NCBI RefSeq assembly: GCF_020519665.1
Contig: NZ_CP084703.1
Location: 3,100,001 to 3,164,000, forward strand
DNA from: Bacillus shivajii
GTDB taxonomy: Bacteria; Bacillota; Bacilli; Bacillales; Salisediminibacteriaceae
Direction of reading: 5' to 3'
DNA length: 64,000 nt
Notes under the pieces: model-generated
Databases searched by the model: none
Told to the model about the DNA's origin: nothing
The model's input: the letters and a program-made list of their open reading frames with translations, nothing else
Position numbers and translations under genes: made by a program
Shown: piece after piece, positions 16,508 through 25,216 of the stretch
Position numbering within the stretch: the first letter of the stretch is position 1
Layout: each line of letters opens with the position of its first letter

Positions 16508-16617
16508 AACGATAGCCCCGCTTTCTCATCATCATACTTCTTGATCAACCTTCGAGCTGCGACGAGTGACCGCAGAAGTCTACGTGTATCTCTACTGCTT
16601 CTAATACCTAACATCAT
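16453..16617 (-). CDS. Small basic single-pass membrane protein, 54 aa, containing the dispersed repeat
   Basis: ATG 16617 (or 16614) lies after AAAAAAGGAG with a 10-base spacing. The protein has a basic N-terminal half (RRLLRSLVAARRLIKKYDD) and a C-terminal membrane anchor (FWGVVGAVIVAIIILSFF). Codons for LRSLVA are a copy of the dispersed repeat CTGCGACGAGTGACCGCAG on the opposite strand. Similarity to repeat copies at 30.9 and 54.3 kb extends about 25 bp further, through RRLIKKY. Either a real gene carries a repeat or the repeats descend from such a gene. No family recognised. Confidence 0.5.
   Translation of the reverse strand: MMLGIRSSRDTRRLLRSLVAARRLIKKYDDEKAGLSFWGVVGAVIVAIIILSFF
16557..16575 (+). 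repeat. CTGCGACGAG-family repeat, copy inside an ORF
   Basis: CTGCGACGAGTGACCGCAG, one mismatch to the main consensus CTGCGACGAGTAACCGCAG, with 5-bp inverted arms CTGCG/CGCAG. Confidence 0.7.
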
Positions 16618-16697
16618 TTGGGGGTACTCCTTTTTTCATGTCTTAAAACCGTTGAGCCGCAAAGGATCAGATTTATAAAATCCATTCAAAGTGTAAA

Positions 16698-16734
16698 GAA
16701 AAAACCTGAAAAGGAAGTTAATCCTTTTCAGGTA
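16698..16734 (-). terminator. Terminator of ptsHI
   Basis: Minus strand: CCTGAAAAGG-ATTAACTT-CCTTTTCAGG then TTTTTTC, 12 bp beyond ptsI. Confidence 0.9.
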
Positions 16735-16745
16735 TATAAATGAAT

Positions 16746-18467
16746 TTAATTATTTAAAAACGTTTCGTCAACAAGTTGCTTCACTTCTTCTGCTGTGTTT
16801 AATGTAAGTGCTTTTTCAGCAACTGCTTTTGTTTCTTCTTTTGTAAGGTTTACAATTTGACTGCGTGCTGGTAAGACCGATGTAGCACTCATTGAAAATT
16901 CATCTAATCCTAATCCAAGTAATAATGGAATAGCTACTTCATCTCCAGCCATCTCACCACACATGCCTGTCCACTTACCTTCAGCGTGTGAAGCGTCAAT
17001 AACCATCTTAACAAGATTTAAAATCGCTGGGTTGTATGGTTGATACAAGTAAGATACTTGTTCATTCATACGGTCAGCGGCCATCGTATATTGAATTAAG
17101 TCATTTGTTCCAATACTGAAAAAGTCGACTTCTTTTGCAAACTGCTTTGCCATGACAGCAGTCGATGGAATTTCTACCATGATTCCTACTTCGATATCAT
17201 CACTTACATTCACACCATCAGCAACTAGCCTTTCTTTTTCTTCCTCAAGGATAGCTTTTGCTTGGCGGAACTCATCAAGAGTCGCAATCATTGGAAACAT
17301 GATCTTTAAGTTTCCGTAAGAGCTTGCACGAAGTAATGCACGTAGCTGTGTACGGAACATGTCGTCTTTTTCTAAACAAAGGCGGATTGCACGAAAACCT
17401 AAGAACGGGTTCATTTCTTCTGGTAAATCTAAATATGGAAGTTCTTTATCTCCACCGATATCTAACGTACGAATGACAACTGGCTTTCCGTCCATTTCTT
17501 CAATGACTTTTTTGTAAGCTTCATATTGTTCGTCTTCTGTAGGGAAGTCGTCGCGTCCCATATAAAGAAATTCTGTACGGTATAAACCGACACCTTCTGC
17601 ACCATTGTTTTTCACACCCTCTAGGTCATTAGGTGTTCCAATGTTCGCAACGAGTTCAACGAGTTCGCCGTCTTTCGTTTTTGAAGGTTCATGAACAAGT
17701 TTTGCCCACTCTCTTTTTTGTTCTTCGTGTTTTTCTTGTTTAGCACGATATGATGCTATCTCTTCATCTGATGGATCAATAATCACTGAACCTTCTAGTC
17801 CATCGACAATGACTGTAACACCTTTATCAGCATCGCTTGTGACAGATTTCGTCCCTACAACAGCTGGAATTTCCATTGAACGTGCCATAATCGCAGAATG
17901 AGAAGTACGTCCTCCAATGTTTGTCACAAATCCTTGAACAAATTGTTTATTTAACTGTGCTGTATCTGATGGCGTTAAATCATCTGCAACAATGACTACT
18001 TCTTCATCAATTTCTACAAGGGATGGAATTGGTCTCCCTAACACGTGCGCTAACACTCTAGTGGATACGTCACGAATGTCAGCAGCACGTTCTTTCATAT
18101 ATTCGTTATCCATTGATTCAAACATCGTAACAAATTGATCAGAAATTTCTTTTAACGCAAATGAAGCATTCACATTTTCGTTCTTCACTTTATTTCTTAC
18201 TGTATCAACAAATTCCGGATCACTTAATACGAGTAAATGAGCCGAAAAAATTTCAGCATGCTCATCGCCTAGATCTTGCTTCGTTTTTTCTTTGATTTTT
18301 TCCAGCTCGCCTTTTGACGTCTCTAACGCTTTATCAAAAGCGTCGATCTCTTGATCTATATCAACATCCGTCTTTTTTTCCACACTTAAGTCTGGTGCTT
18401 CTAAAGAGAATGCTTTTCCGATCGCAATTCCGGCTGATGCTGGAATTCCTGTTAATATGTTTGACAT
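16746..18467 (-). CDS. ptsI: PTS enzyme I, 573 aa
   Basis: Phosphoenolpyruvate-protein phosphotransferase; transfers phosphate from PEP to HPr. The N-terminal HPr-binding domain has the active-site His in [15 protein letters not shown] (about residue 190). The C-terminal PEP-binding TIM barrel shows [27 protein letters not shown] and the catalytic Cys in GMCGEMAGD (about 503). Full family length. The start overlaps the ptsH stop by 1 nt (TAATG), so translation is coupled. Confidence 0.97.
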   Translation of the reverse strand: MSNILTGIPASAGIAIGKAFSLEAPDLSVEKKTDVDIDQEIDAFDKALETSKGELEKIKEKTKQDLGDEHAEIFSAHLLVLSDPEFVDTVRNKVKNENVNASFALKEISDQFVTMFESMDNEYMKERAADIRDVSTRVLAHVLGRPIPSLVEIDEEVVIVADDLTPSDTAQLNKQFVQGFVTNIGGRTSHSAIMARSMEIPAVVGTKSVTSDADKGVTVIVDGLEGSVIIDPSDEEIASYRAKQEKHEEQKREWAKLVHEPSKTKDGELVELVANIGTPNDLEGVKNNGAEGVGLYRTEFLYMGRDDFPTEDEQYEAYKKVIEEMDGKPVVIRTLDIGGDKELPYLDLPEEMNPFLGFRAIRLCLEKDDMFRTQLRALLRASSYGNLKIMFPMIATLDEFRQAKAILEEEKERLVADGVNVSDDIEVGIMVEIPSTAVMAKQFAKEVDFFSIGTNDLIQYTMAADRMNEQVSYLYQPYNPAILNLVKMVIDASHAEGKWTGMCGEMAGDEVAIPLLLGLGLDEFSMSATSVLPARSQIVNLTKEETKAVAEKALTLNTAEEVKQLVDETFLNN

Positions 18468-18730
18468 TATTCAGATAATCCTTCTTTCATAATTTCTTCT
18501 AGTCCTAGAAGTGCTTCTTCTTCGTCTGGACCTTCAGCTTTAATTGTTACGTCTGCTCCTTTACCAACACCTAATGACATAACACCCATGATCGATTTTA
18601 AGTTTACAGATTTCCCGTTGTAATCCAACGTAATTTCTGATTCGTATTGTCCTGCTTTGTTTACTAGTTGAGTTGCTGGTCTAGCGTGGATCCCTGTTTC
18701 TGCTGTAATTGTAAATGTTTTTTCTGCCAT
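18467..18730 (-). CDS. ptsH: HPr phosphocarrier, 87 aa
   Basis: Phosphocarrier of the PTS and, when Ser-46 is phosphorylated, CcpA co-repressor. His-15 lies in [10 protein letters not shown] and the regulatory Ser in [14 protein letters not shown] 18730 follows AAGGAG; an in-frame upstream ATG overlaps that site. A GlcT-type antiterminator and terminator precede it, with glcT just upstream. Confidence 0.96.
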   Translation of the reverse strand: MAEKTFTITAETGIHARPATQLVNKAGQYESEITLDYNGKSVNLKSIMGVMSLGVGKGADVTIKAEGPDEEEALLGLEEIMKEGLSE

Positions 18731-18870
18731 GTGAAAACACTCCTTCAAATTATTATCTCTTTGGTATGATGCGAGTGATCATTTTGAACACAATTGTACC
18801 TATTACGTCTATTTTATTAGTACCCAATTTCTTATCATTTCACGCAAAAACACGTGCATTATGATGATAA

Positions 18871-18959
18871 AAAAAACAAAAAAAGCATGAGTAAATGGGT
18901 ATATGAACAGAGGTATACATCACCTATGTAACTATTCATACACACGAATTTACTCATGC
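18871..18959 (-). terminator. Conditional terminator in the ptsH leader
   Basis: Minus strand: GCATGAGTAAAT pairs with ATTTACTCATGC across about 50 nt, followed by TTTTTTTG and more T. The 5' arm overlaps the antiterminator element, so the two structures exclude each other. Confidence 0.85.
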
Positions 18960-18980
18960 CTGATCGTATCAGTAACACGT
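18949..18980 (-). promoter_or_regulatory. GlcT-type ribonucleic antiterminator (RAT)
   Basis: The minus strand reads ACGTGTTACTGATACGATCA and continues GGCATGAGTAAA. This closely resembles the B. subtilis ptsG RAT recognised by GlcT (ACGTGTTACTG...CAGGCATGAGT). It begins 11 bp after the glcT stop and overlaps the terminator stem. Active, unphosphorylated GlcT should stabilise it and permit ptsHI transcription during glucose uptake. Confidence 0.9.
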
Positions 18981-18990
18981 AAAATGTGTT

Positions 18991-19836
18991 TTAGTTTTTA
19001 TTTAATCGGTGTAAAAAAAGCGTAATATACATTGTTTCTATTTGAGAAATCTGCTGTTGTGTCGCTTTTTCAATCATTCGCACCATGTTTCGAGCAACAT
19101 TATAGCACAGTTCACTTTCATCCTTCAATACTTCTATCATCTTTTTTTCAAAAGGAAGTTCACTTTCAATACTACGGTCAATCAGTGCTTTTAAATGATG
19201 AATGAGGCGTTGAAAGTAGATGCTCTCTTTATTTAACGGGCTTTCAAGCTTTTCTTCAGCATAAGAAATAGTGCGAGCAATAAGGTCTGATTTTTTATTA
19301 AATGGTGAATAGGGTCTTTCCCCAATTGCACTTTGGACATGTAACGTAATAAAACCAACTTCTGCTTCTGGAAGCTTTACACCGGTCTTATCATAGATAA
19401 GTTCAACAACTTCTTTTGCAATGTTATAAGTGTCTAAATAGAGCCACTTCGTTTCTGTAAGAAATGGGTTTTGAATTTCTGTGCCATCTTTTGTCCGTTG
19501 TATCGCTAAAACGAGATGTTGCGTTAAGGCATAATGAATTCTTTCGTGGAGTTCTACGCCTGTCCATTCATGAATCTTTTCAATCGCTTCATGAATCATT
19601 AAAAGGATTTCTTCTTCTTCTTTTGAAAGAAGTTGTTTGTATTTTTTCTGCTCTTCTTCATCAGCAAGAATAAACACTTTATCAAAACCTGTTTCCTTTA
19701 ATTCATCGCCCGTTTTCTTCCCAAAACCGATCCCTTTTCCTATTAAGATGACTTCATTATTTTTCGGTGTTTGTGCGATAACAACATTGTTATTCAGCAC
19801 TTTTTGGACTTCATAAGGTATGGATGCACTCATCAT
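18991..19836 (-). CDS. glcT: BglG-family transcription antiterminator GlcT, about 281 aa
   Basis: N-terminal RNA-binding CAT domain at about residues 1-60 (VQKVLNNNVVIAQ, EVILIGKGIGFGKK) and two PTS regulation domains with conserved His in HERIHYALTQHL, VGFITLHVQSA, FQRLIHHLKAL and YITLFLHRLN. The RAT type and the KVLNNNV...LIGKGIGFGKK sequence point to GlcT rather than LicT or SacT. ATG 19836 follows GGAAGG; an ATG at 19854 with AGAGGA is an alternative. It lies directly before the ptsH leader with no ptsG between them, unlike glcT-ptsG-ptsH-ptsI in B. subtilis. Confidence 0.9.
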   Translation of the reverse strand: MMSASIPYEVQKVLNNNVVIAQTPKNNEVILIGKGIGFGKKTGDELKETGFDKVFILADEEEQKKYKQLLSKEEEEILLMIHEAIEKIHEWTGVELHERIHYALTQHLVLAIQRTKDGTEIQNPFLTETKWLYLDTYNIAKEVVELIYDKTGVKLPEAEVGFITLHVQSAIGERPYSPFNKKSDLIARTISYAEEKLESPLNKESIYFQRLIHHLKALIDRSIESELPFEKKMIEVLKDESELCYNVARNMVRMIEKATQQQISQIETMYITLFLHRLNKN

Positions 19837-19854
19837 TATTTTCCTTCCTTGCAT

Positions 19855-20349
19855 AATCAGTCCTCTACATCATAGCTACTTCCTATTTCTTTCGTCAAGG
19901 TAAAGAGTATCAGAGTAACAAAACAGACATAAATTGAAGCCAAGGCCCCGAAACTAACCACCGTAAATCACCAATAATAACCAGGTTCCTGGCCCCTGGT
20001 ATTTTATGGTATAACATCTGATTCATTTAGGTGATTTTTTATGTCGGTGTATATTTATTCTTCGGTGGGTGATTTATACTCACTTATACGCTTGTTTATT
20101 CACGGATTGAACCCTACGAGATTGAAGCAGGTTCAGCTGAAGCAGCTTAAATTTAGTAGGGTTCATTTCTTTACTATCTGTTAGTATTTTGAAAAAATTA
20201 TGAGGTCATACAACAAAATAAACTCAACAAATAAAATTCATACCCTTGTTATTTAAATTCCATTCCTATTCGAATTGCATACCATTGCATATAATATAAA
20301 ACGACCAACTCTTGTTCACCCTCATTGAAAGTATGTTTTAATGACAAAC
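19855..20349. other. Gene-free interval with two inverted repeats
   Basis: No gene found. AACCAGG-TTCCTGGCC-CCTGGTATT at 19979-20003 belongs to the CCAGG palindrome family. At 20106-20164 TGAACCCTAC and GTAGGGTTCA form 10-bp arms around about 39 nt that include AGCAGGTTCAGCTGAAGCAG, giving a possible branched structure without a T tract. Confidence 0.5.
19979..20003. repeat. CCAGG-type palindrome
   Basis: ACCAGG and CCTGGT arms around TTCCTGGCC. Variant member of the dispersed family, between glcT and gerE. Confidence 0.5.
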
Positions 20350-20378
20350 AAAACCGGCTTCAAAAATGAAGCCGGCCA
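20349..20378 (-). terminator. Terminator of gerE
   Basis: Minus strand GGCCGGCTTCATTTTTGAAGCCGGTTTTG: 9-bp GC-rich stem and T-rich tail, 5-30 bp beyond the stop. Confidence 0.85.
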
Positions 20379-20381
20379 ACA

Positions 20382-20606
20382 TCAGATTTGTAGTTCACCT
20401 AATCTAACCAATTCGATAACAGCCTGTGAGCGCCCCTTAACTCCAAGCTTTTGCATCGTATTGGAAATATGATTACGTACAGTTTTTTCACTGATGAACA
20501 GCTGTGCTGCAATTTCCTTTGTCGTCTTGTCCTGCACTAGTAACTCAAACACTTCCCGCTCTCGCTTAGTTAAAAGCGGCTTTGGTCTGAACTCGTGTTC
20601 TTTCAA
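20382..20606 (-). CDS. gerE: Spore-coat and germination regulator GerE, 74 aa
   Basis: LuxR/FixJ-type helix-turn-helix regulator of late mother-cell genes. Almost the whole protein is the HTH domain: [51 protein letters not shown] take TTG 20606 ([12 protein letters not shown]) because it gives exactly the 74-residue length of B. subtilis GerE, aligns with its N-terminus, and has AAAGGGTG at the right distance. Upstream in-frame ATGs lack a ribosome-binding site. Marks the organism as a sporeformer. Flanked by its own terminator. Confidence 0.95.
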   Translation of the reverse strand: MKEHEFRPKPLLTKREREVFELLVQDKTTKEIAAQLFISEKTVRNHISNTMQKLGVKGRSQAVIELVRLGELQI

Positions 20607-21002
20607 TAGTTTCACCCTTTCTTGCATGGGCTGCATCGTCCGATATGCCATTAGTTAATATTTAGTCATCATTATCTTATGTAGGTAATTGAAACCGTGT
20701 GACATTTTCGGACTAGACATTCGAGCATTTTCAAAAGAAAAAGAGTGATACATTCCAATTAGTTAACGACAAATCTGGTTAAATTGCGTAATCAATTGAT
20801 AAAAATCTTATTAAACTTTGTATAACAAAAGCTATTAGAGCTGTCCATTGATCGAAAGTGATCTGCAACAAAATAAACGACAGGCACCAAGCTTACCATT
20901 TTTTGCCCTCCAGCATTAAACGTTTTGAATTATCTTATCGATTTCACTTGAATGAAAAGAAAATTGAGTAATGAAATAAATAACATACTAGAAAATTAAA
21001 AC
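20607..21002. other. gerE upstream region, no further gene
   Basis: Expected to hold the mother-cell promoter of gerE; I cannot assign it precisely. ACAGGCACCAAGCTTACC at 20881-20899 looks like half of a CCAGGCACC palindrome. Otherwise AT-rich and featureless. Confidence 0.4.
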
Positions 21003-21038
21003 AAAAAAAAAGCACAGACATCACGTGCCTATGCTTTT
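21002..21038 (-). terminator. Terminator of the thioesterase gene
   Basis: Minus strand AAGCATAGGCACGTGATGTC then TGTGCTTTTTTTTTG: interrupted stem (AGCA..GGCAC / GTG..TGCT) and nine T. Confidence 0.65.
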
Positions 21039-21042
21039 CATT

Positions 21043-21495
21043 CTAGAACCCTTTTTGTAAATATCCTTTTGCGGAGTCTGTCCACGGTGAAGGCTTACCA
21101 GTTTCTCTTGAAACTTGAACAATTTTCCCTCTCCCCGTCATACATGGTTCTCCTTTTTCGTTAACAATTAAGTAATGTAAGTCAACCGATGAATTACCAA
21201 TGTGTGCAACTTTTACACAAATATCGAGTTTTTCATCAAAATATACTTGCTTTAAGTAGTCACAATGTAAATCAGCTGTTACAGGGATCGTTTCCCCATC
21301 CTTTGAAAACCATTCTTGAACGAGTCCCGTATCTTTGAAAAAGTTAATACGGCCATGTTCAAAGTAGACAAAAGCGTTCGTATTATTTAAGTGACCGAAT
21401 GCATCTGTTTCAGAAAAACGAACAGAAATTTGATAACGATAGCGGAAGTCTTCTTGCCAAGTTTCAAAGTCTTCGATATAAGATGGTAATGCCAA
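21043..21495 (-). CDS. ysmA: Acyl-CoA thioesterase, hot-dog fold (YsmA-like), 150 aa
   Basis: 4HBT-type thioesterase: SVRFSETDAFGHLNNTNAFV carries the catalytic Asp, and the C-terminal half continues the hot-dog fold (DICVKVAHIGNSSVDLHYL, GRGKIVQVS). TTG start at 21495 after AGAGGGG. The same position between gerE and sdhB is held by ysmA in B. subtilis. A sequence matching the FadR box lies 34-51 bp upstream, suggesting control with fatty-acid degradation genes. The acyl substrate is unknown. Confidence 0.85.
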   Translation of the reverse strand: MALPSYIEDFETWQEDFRYRYQISVRFSETDAFGHLNNTNAFVYFEHGRINFFKDTGLVQEWFSKDGETIPVTADLHCDYLKQVYFDEKLDICVKVAHIGNSSVDLHYLIVNEKGEPCMTGRGKIVQVSRETGKPSPWTDSAKGYLQKGF

Positions 21496-21528
21496 ATCAA
21501 TCCCCTCTTTCTTTTTGTTATTAAACTA

Positions 21529-21546
21529 TGAATGAATGGTCATTCA
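21529..21546 (-). promoter_or_regulatory. FadR box upstream of the thioesterase gene
   Basis: TGAATGAATGGTCATTCA matches the B. subtilis FadR consensus TGAATGAMTANTCATTCA at 17 of 18 positions. Confidence 0.75.
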
Positions 21547-21559
21547 ATTACTATTTAAA

Positions 21560-21586
21560 CGAAAAGGGGCGCTATGCCCCCTTTCA
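21560..21586 (-). terminator. Terminator of sdhCAB
   Basis: Minus strand AAAGGGGGCATAGCGCCCCTTTTCG: short GC-rich stem and T run just beyond sdhB. Confidence 0.7.
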
Positions 21587-21593
21587 AAAATCT

Positions 21594-22358
21594 TTATACG
21601 TTTTGGTCACTACCGAAGAAGTCTTTAAACGATTGGAATGTAGTATCACGGTTAAGTGCGGCAATTGACGTTGTCAAAGGAATTCCTTTTGGACAAGCTT
21701 GTACACAGTTTTGCGAGTTACCACAGTTACTTAAACCGCCTTCTCCATCCATTAGTGTTTGCAGACGTTCTGCTTTATGCATCGCACCTGTTGGATGCTG
21801 GTTAAATAATCGTACTTGTGAAAGTGCTGCTGGCCCGATAAATTCAGATTTACTATTTACGTTTGGACAAGCTTCTAAACATACACCACATGTCATACAT
21901 TTCGATAGTTCATAAGCCCATTGACGTTTCGCTTCTGGCATACGCGGACCAGGACCTAGATCATATGTTCCATCGATCGGTACCCAAGCTTTGACTCGCT
22001 TTAATGAGTCGAACATGCGACTTCTGTCAACAACTAAGTCACGAGTAACAGGGAATGTGCCCATTGGTTCTAAACGAATTGGTTGTTCAAGTTGGTCGAT
22101 AAGAGCCGTACAAGACTGACGCGGCTTACCGTTAATCACCATCGAACAAGCACCACAAACTTCTTCAAGACAGCTCGCTTCCCAAGATACCGCAGTTGTT
22201 GCTTCCCCTTTAGCGTTTACTGGGTTACGACGAATTTCCATAAGTGCGGAAATCACGTTCATATTTTCTCGATACGGAATTTCAAATTCTTCCGTGTACG
22301 AAGAGCTTTCCATATCTTTTTGGCGTTTAATAATTAAGCGAATGGTTTTTTCACTCAT
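21594..22358 (-). CDS. sdhB: Succinate dehydrogenase iron-sulfur subunit, 254 aa
   Basis: Carries electrons from FAD in SdhA to the quinone site. N-terminal [2Fe-2S] domain with CLEEVCGACSMVING and a later Cys in PRQSCTAL; C-terminal bacterial ferredoxin-type domain with CMTCGVCLEACP, then CVQACPKGIPL for the other clusters. Overlaps sdhA by 4 bp. Length matches Bacillus SdhB. Confidence 0.97.
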   Translation of the reverse strand: MSEKTIRLIIKRQKDMESSSYTEEFEIPYRENMNVISALMEIRRNPVNAKGEATTAVSWEASCLEEVCGACSMVINGKPRQSCTALIDQLEQPIRLEPMGTFPVTRDLVVDRSRMFDSLKRVKAWVPIDGTYDLGPGPRMPEAKRQWAYELSKCMTCGVCLEACPNVNSKSEFIGPAALSQVRLFNQHPTGAMHKAERLQTLMDGEGGLSNCGNSQNCVQACPKGIPLTTSIAALNRDTTFQSFKDFFGSDQNV

Positions 22359-24127
22359 TTCTTGTCACCCGCCTTTTTTTTCGAAGTGTAGTCACGTTTA
22401 CGCGGCTCAATAAGAGACACGTCAACCTCTTCATATTCAAACTCCGGCGCGTTTGTTTCTTGATTAAACTTCGCCTTCGTTGTTTTTAGCCATTCTTCAT
22501 CATTACGATCCGGGAATTCCGGCTTGTAATGAGCACCGCGGCTTTCGTTACGGTTGTATGCACCTTGAGTTATTACACGCGCAAGGTTTAACATACCGCC
22601 AAGCTGACGAATGAATGCTGCACTTTGGTTACTCCATTGTGCTGTATCATCAATGCTAATATTCTTAAATCGTTCTTGAAGTTCTTGAATTTTCTGATCA
22701 GTTTCTAATAGACGTTTGTTTTCACGCACTACAGTAACGTTATCAGTCATCAAGTTCCCTAGTTCCTGATGAATTTTGAAAGCATTTTCGCTTCCGTTCA
22801 TGTTCAGGATCTCATCGAATTGTGCTTGATCTTTCTTCACTTGATTTTCATAAACTGACGAATCAATGTCTTCTGTTGTTTTCTCTAAACCTTGTAGATA
22901 CTCAACAGCTTTTGGACCAGCAACCATTCCGCCATAAATAGAAGATAATAATGAGTTCGCACCAAGGCGGTTTGCTCCGTGAATAGAGTAATCTACTTCA
23001 CCAGCTGCAAATAATCCTGGGATATTTGTCATTTGATCATAATCTACCCAAAGTCCACCCATTGAATAGTGTACTGCAGGGAAGATCTTCATTGGCACCT
23101 TACGAGGGTCATCTCCCATGAACTTCTCGTAAATTTCCATAATTCCACCAAGCTTAACGTCTAGCTCTTTTGGATCTTTATGTGATAGGTCGAGATAAAC
23201 CATGTTTTCACCGTTAATACCGCGTTTTAAATCGACACATACGTGGAAGATTTCACGAGTTGCGATATCACGTGGGACAAGGTTTCCATAAGCAGGATAT
23301 TTTTCCTCTAAGAAATACCAAGGCTTACCGTCTTCATCATATGTCCAAACTCTACCACCTTCACCACGAGCAGATTCACTCATTAAACGAAGCTTGTCAT
23401 CTCCTGGAATCGCTGTCGGGTGAATTTGAATAAATTCTCCGTTTGCATAATATGCACCTTGCTCATAAACAGAAGCAGCAGCATAACCCGTGTTAATCAT
23501 TGAGTTTGTTGACTTTCCAAAGATAATTCCAGGTCCGCCAGTTGCCATAATAACGGCATCACCTTTAAAAGAATGGATCTCAGATGTGCTAAGTTCTTGT
23601 GCAGTAATACCACGGCAAGTCCCTTCTTCATCCACAACTGCTTTTAAGAATTCCCATCCTTCGTATTTCTTAACGAGGCCATTTACTTCATGGCGACGAA
23701 CTTGCTCATCTAAAGCATATAGAAGTTGCTGACCAGTCGTTGCACCAGCAAATGCTGTACGGTGATGTTGAGTACCACCAAAACGACGAAGTGCTAGTAA
23801 ACCTTCTGCCGTACGGTTAAACATAACCCCCATACGGTCCATTAAATGAATAATTCCTGGCGCTGCATCACACATTGCTTTTACTGGAGGCTGGTTTGCT
23901 AAGAAGTCCCCACCGTAAACTGAATCATCAAAGTGCTCCCATGTTGAGTCACCTTCACCCATTGTATTTAGTGCTCCATTAATACCGCCTTGAGCACAAA
24001 CGGAGTGGGATCGTTTAACAGGAACAACTGAAAATAAATCTACTTCAACGCCGGCTTCGGCTGCTTTAATTGTCGCCATAAGACCTGCGAGGCCACCACC
24101 GACAACGATGATTTTACCTTTGCTCAT
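22355..24127 (-). CDS. sdhA: Succinate dehydrogenase flavoprotein subunit, 590 aa
   Basis: Oxidises succinate to fumarate with covalently bound FAD. FAD-binding GGGLAGLMATIKAAEAG near the N-terminus, SHSVCAQGGINGAL with the likely FAD-linking His, active-site FIQIHPTAIPG, and SIHGANRLGANSLLSSIYGG. Full length. Lies 22 bp after sdhC. Confidence 0.97.
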   Translation of the reverse strand: MSKGKIIVVGGGLAGLMATIKAAEAGVEVDLFSVVPVKRSHSVCAQGGINGALNTMGEGDSTWEHFDDSVYGGDFLANQPPVKAMCDAAPGIIHLMDRMGVMFNRTAEGLLALRRFGGTQHHRTAFAGATTGQQLLYALDEQVRRHEVNGLVKKYEGWEFLKAVVDEEGTCRGITAQELSTSEIHSFKGDAVIMATGGPGIIFGKSTNSMINTGYAAASVYEQGAYYANGEFIQIHPTAIPGDDKLRLMSESARGEGGRVWTYDEDGKPWYFLEEKYPAYGNLVPRDIATREIFHVCVDLKRGINGENMVYLDLSHKDPKELDVKLGGIMEIYEKFMGDDPRKVPMKIFPAVHYSMGGLWVDYDQMTNIPGLFAAGEVDYSIHGANRLGANSLLSSIYGGMVAGPKAVEYLQGLEKTTEDIDSSVYENQVKKDQAQFDEILNMNGSENAFKIHQELGNLMTDNVTVVRENKRLLETDQKIQELQERFKNISIDDTAQWSNQSAAFIRQLGGMLNLARVITQGAYNRNESRGAHYKPEFPDRNDEEWLKTTKAKFNQETNAPEFEYEEVDVSLIEPRKRDYTSKKKAGDKK

Positions 24128-24149
24128 TCAAAACACTCCTTCTCTTGGA

Positions 24150-24758
24150 CTACACAAATGCTAAGATAGATTGAATTCCTAACCACGTTAATGCGACGAA
24201 AATACCGATCGTAACATAAGTTGCAATTTGCTGTGATTTTGGAGTCACAGTAATTCCCCAAGTTACAGCAAAAGACCAAAGTCCGTTCGCAAAGTGGAAA
24301 GTTGCAGAAGCAATTCCAATAATATAAGCAATTAAAGCTACCGGGTTACTGACAATATCAGCCATCATCTGGTAGTTTACTTCTTGCCCAAGCATAGCAG
24401 CGATTCTTGTATCCCAGACGTGCCATGCGATAAAAATAATCGTAATAACTCCTGTTACACGTTGTAAGCGGAACATCCAGTTACGGAAATAGCTGTATGT
24501 ATTCGTATTGTGTTTCGCTTGAAACGCAATGTATAAGCCATATACACCATGGAAAATAATAGGTAAAAAGATAAAGAAGATTTCCATAAAGTAGCGGAAT
24601 GGAAGATTTTCCATAAAGTAAACGGCAGCGTTATACGCCTCCGGGCCGCGGATAGCATAACTGTTTACTAATAAGTGGACAATTAAGAAGGCGCCAACAG
24701 GAATAACGCCGAGCAATGAATGTAATCTTCGATAGAAAAACTCACGATTCGTGGACAT
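24150..24758 (-). CDS. sdhC: Succinate dehydrogenase cytochrome b558 subunit, 202 aa
   Basis: Five-helix membrane anchor for two b-type haems, as in B. subtilis SdhC. Conserved His in RRLHSLLGVIPVGAFLIVHL, FHGVYGLYIAF, IAWHVWDTR and FHFANGLWSFAVTWG serve as haem ligands. First gene of sdhCAB. Confidence 0.95.
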   Translation of the reverse strand: MSTNREFFYRRLHSLLGVIPVGAFLIVHLLVNSYAIRGPEAYNAAVYFMENLPFRYFMEIFFIFLPIIFHGVYGLYIAFQAKHNTNTYSYFRNWMFRLQRVTGVITIIFIAWHVWDTRIAAMLGQEVNYQMMADIVSNPVALIAYIIGIASATFHFANGLWSFAVTWGITVTPKSQQIATYVTIGIFVALTWLGIQSILAFV

Positions 24759-25099
24759 GAAACTCTCCCCCTGTATAAATTTTTTTGCGAAAGTTTGTTG
24801 ATATGATCACTTTACTTTCATACAACCTCCTTCTACGTCTTTTGCACCATGTCAACATTAGAAAACTTTTGATAGATTCACAAATTTGTACAAAATGTGA
24901 CAATTACATTTTACTCCCACTCTCAACCCCCGTCAAGAAAGCGGATTCAATCCTAATTTTAACAGAAACACTATTGCAACAACATATGCCTTATGATTTT
25001 TTAAATTTCAATTTTTACAAAAATTCAAAATGTGTTCAAAAGTGTAAAATCTGCACACATACAACATGAGTATCAGACTTCCATCCGCATTAGAGAGAG
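24759..25099. other. sdhC upstream region, no gene supported
   Basis: Contains the sdhCAB promoter and leader. A 94-codon frame on the plus strand lacks a ribosome-binding site and looks random. No recognisable operator. Confidence 0.5.
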
Positions 25100-25141
25100 T
25101 AAAAAAATAGACACTGTTTTTATTGTAACAGTGTCTTTATC
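25100..25141 (-). terminator. Terminator of the potassium channel gene
   Basis: Minus strand AAGACACTGTTACAATAAAA then ACAGTGTCTATTTTTTTAC: 10-bp stem and T run; about 75 bp beyond the stop. Confidence 0.8.
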
Positions 25142-25216
25142 ATATCAAATTCTTGTGATTAATTGTTCGAAATTCGAAATGTCTTAATTTTCTCACAATA
25201 ATAACATGCTCACAAT

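Noticed and set aside
24785-25069. 94-codon ORF upstream of sdhC
   Set aside because: No ribosome-binding site, random-looking composition; lies in the expected sdh promoter region.
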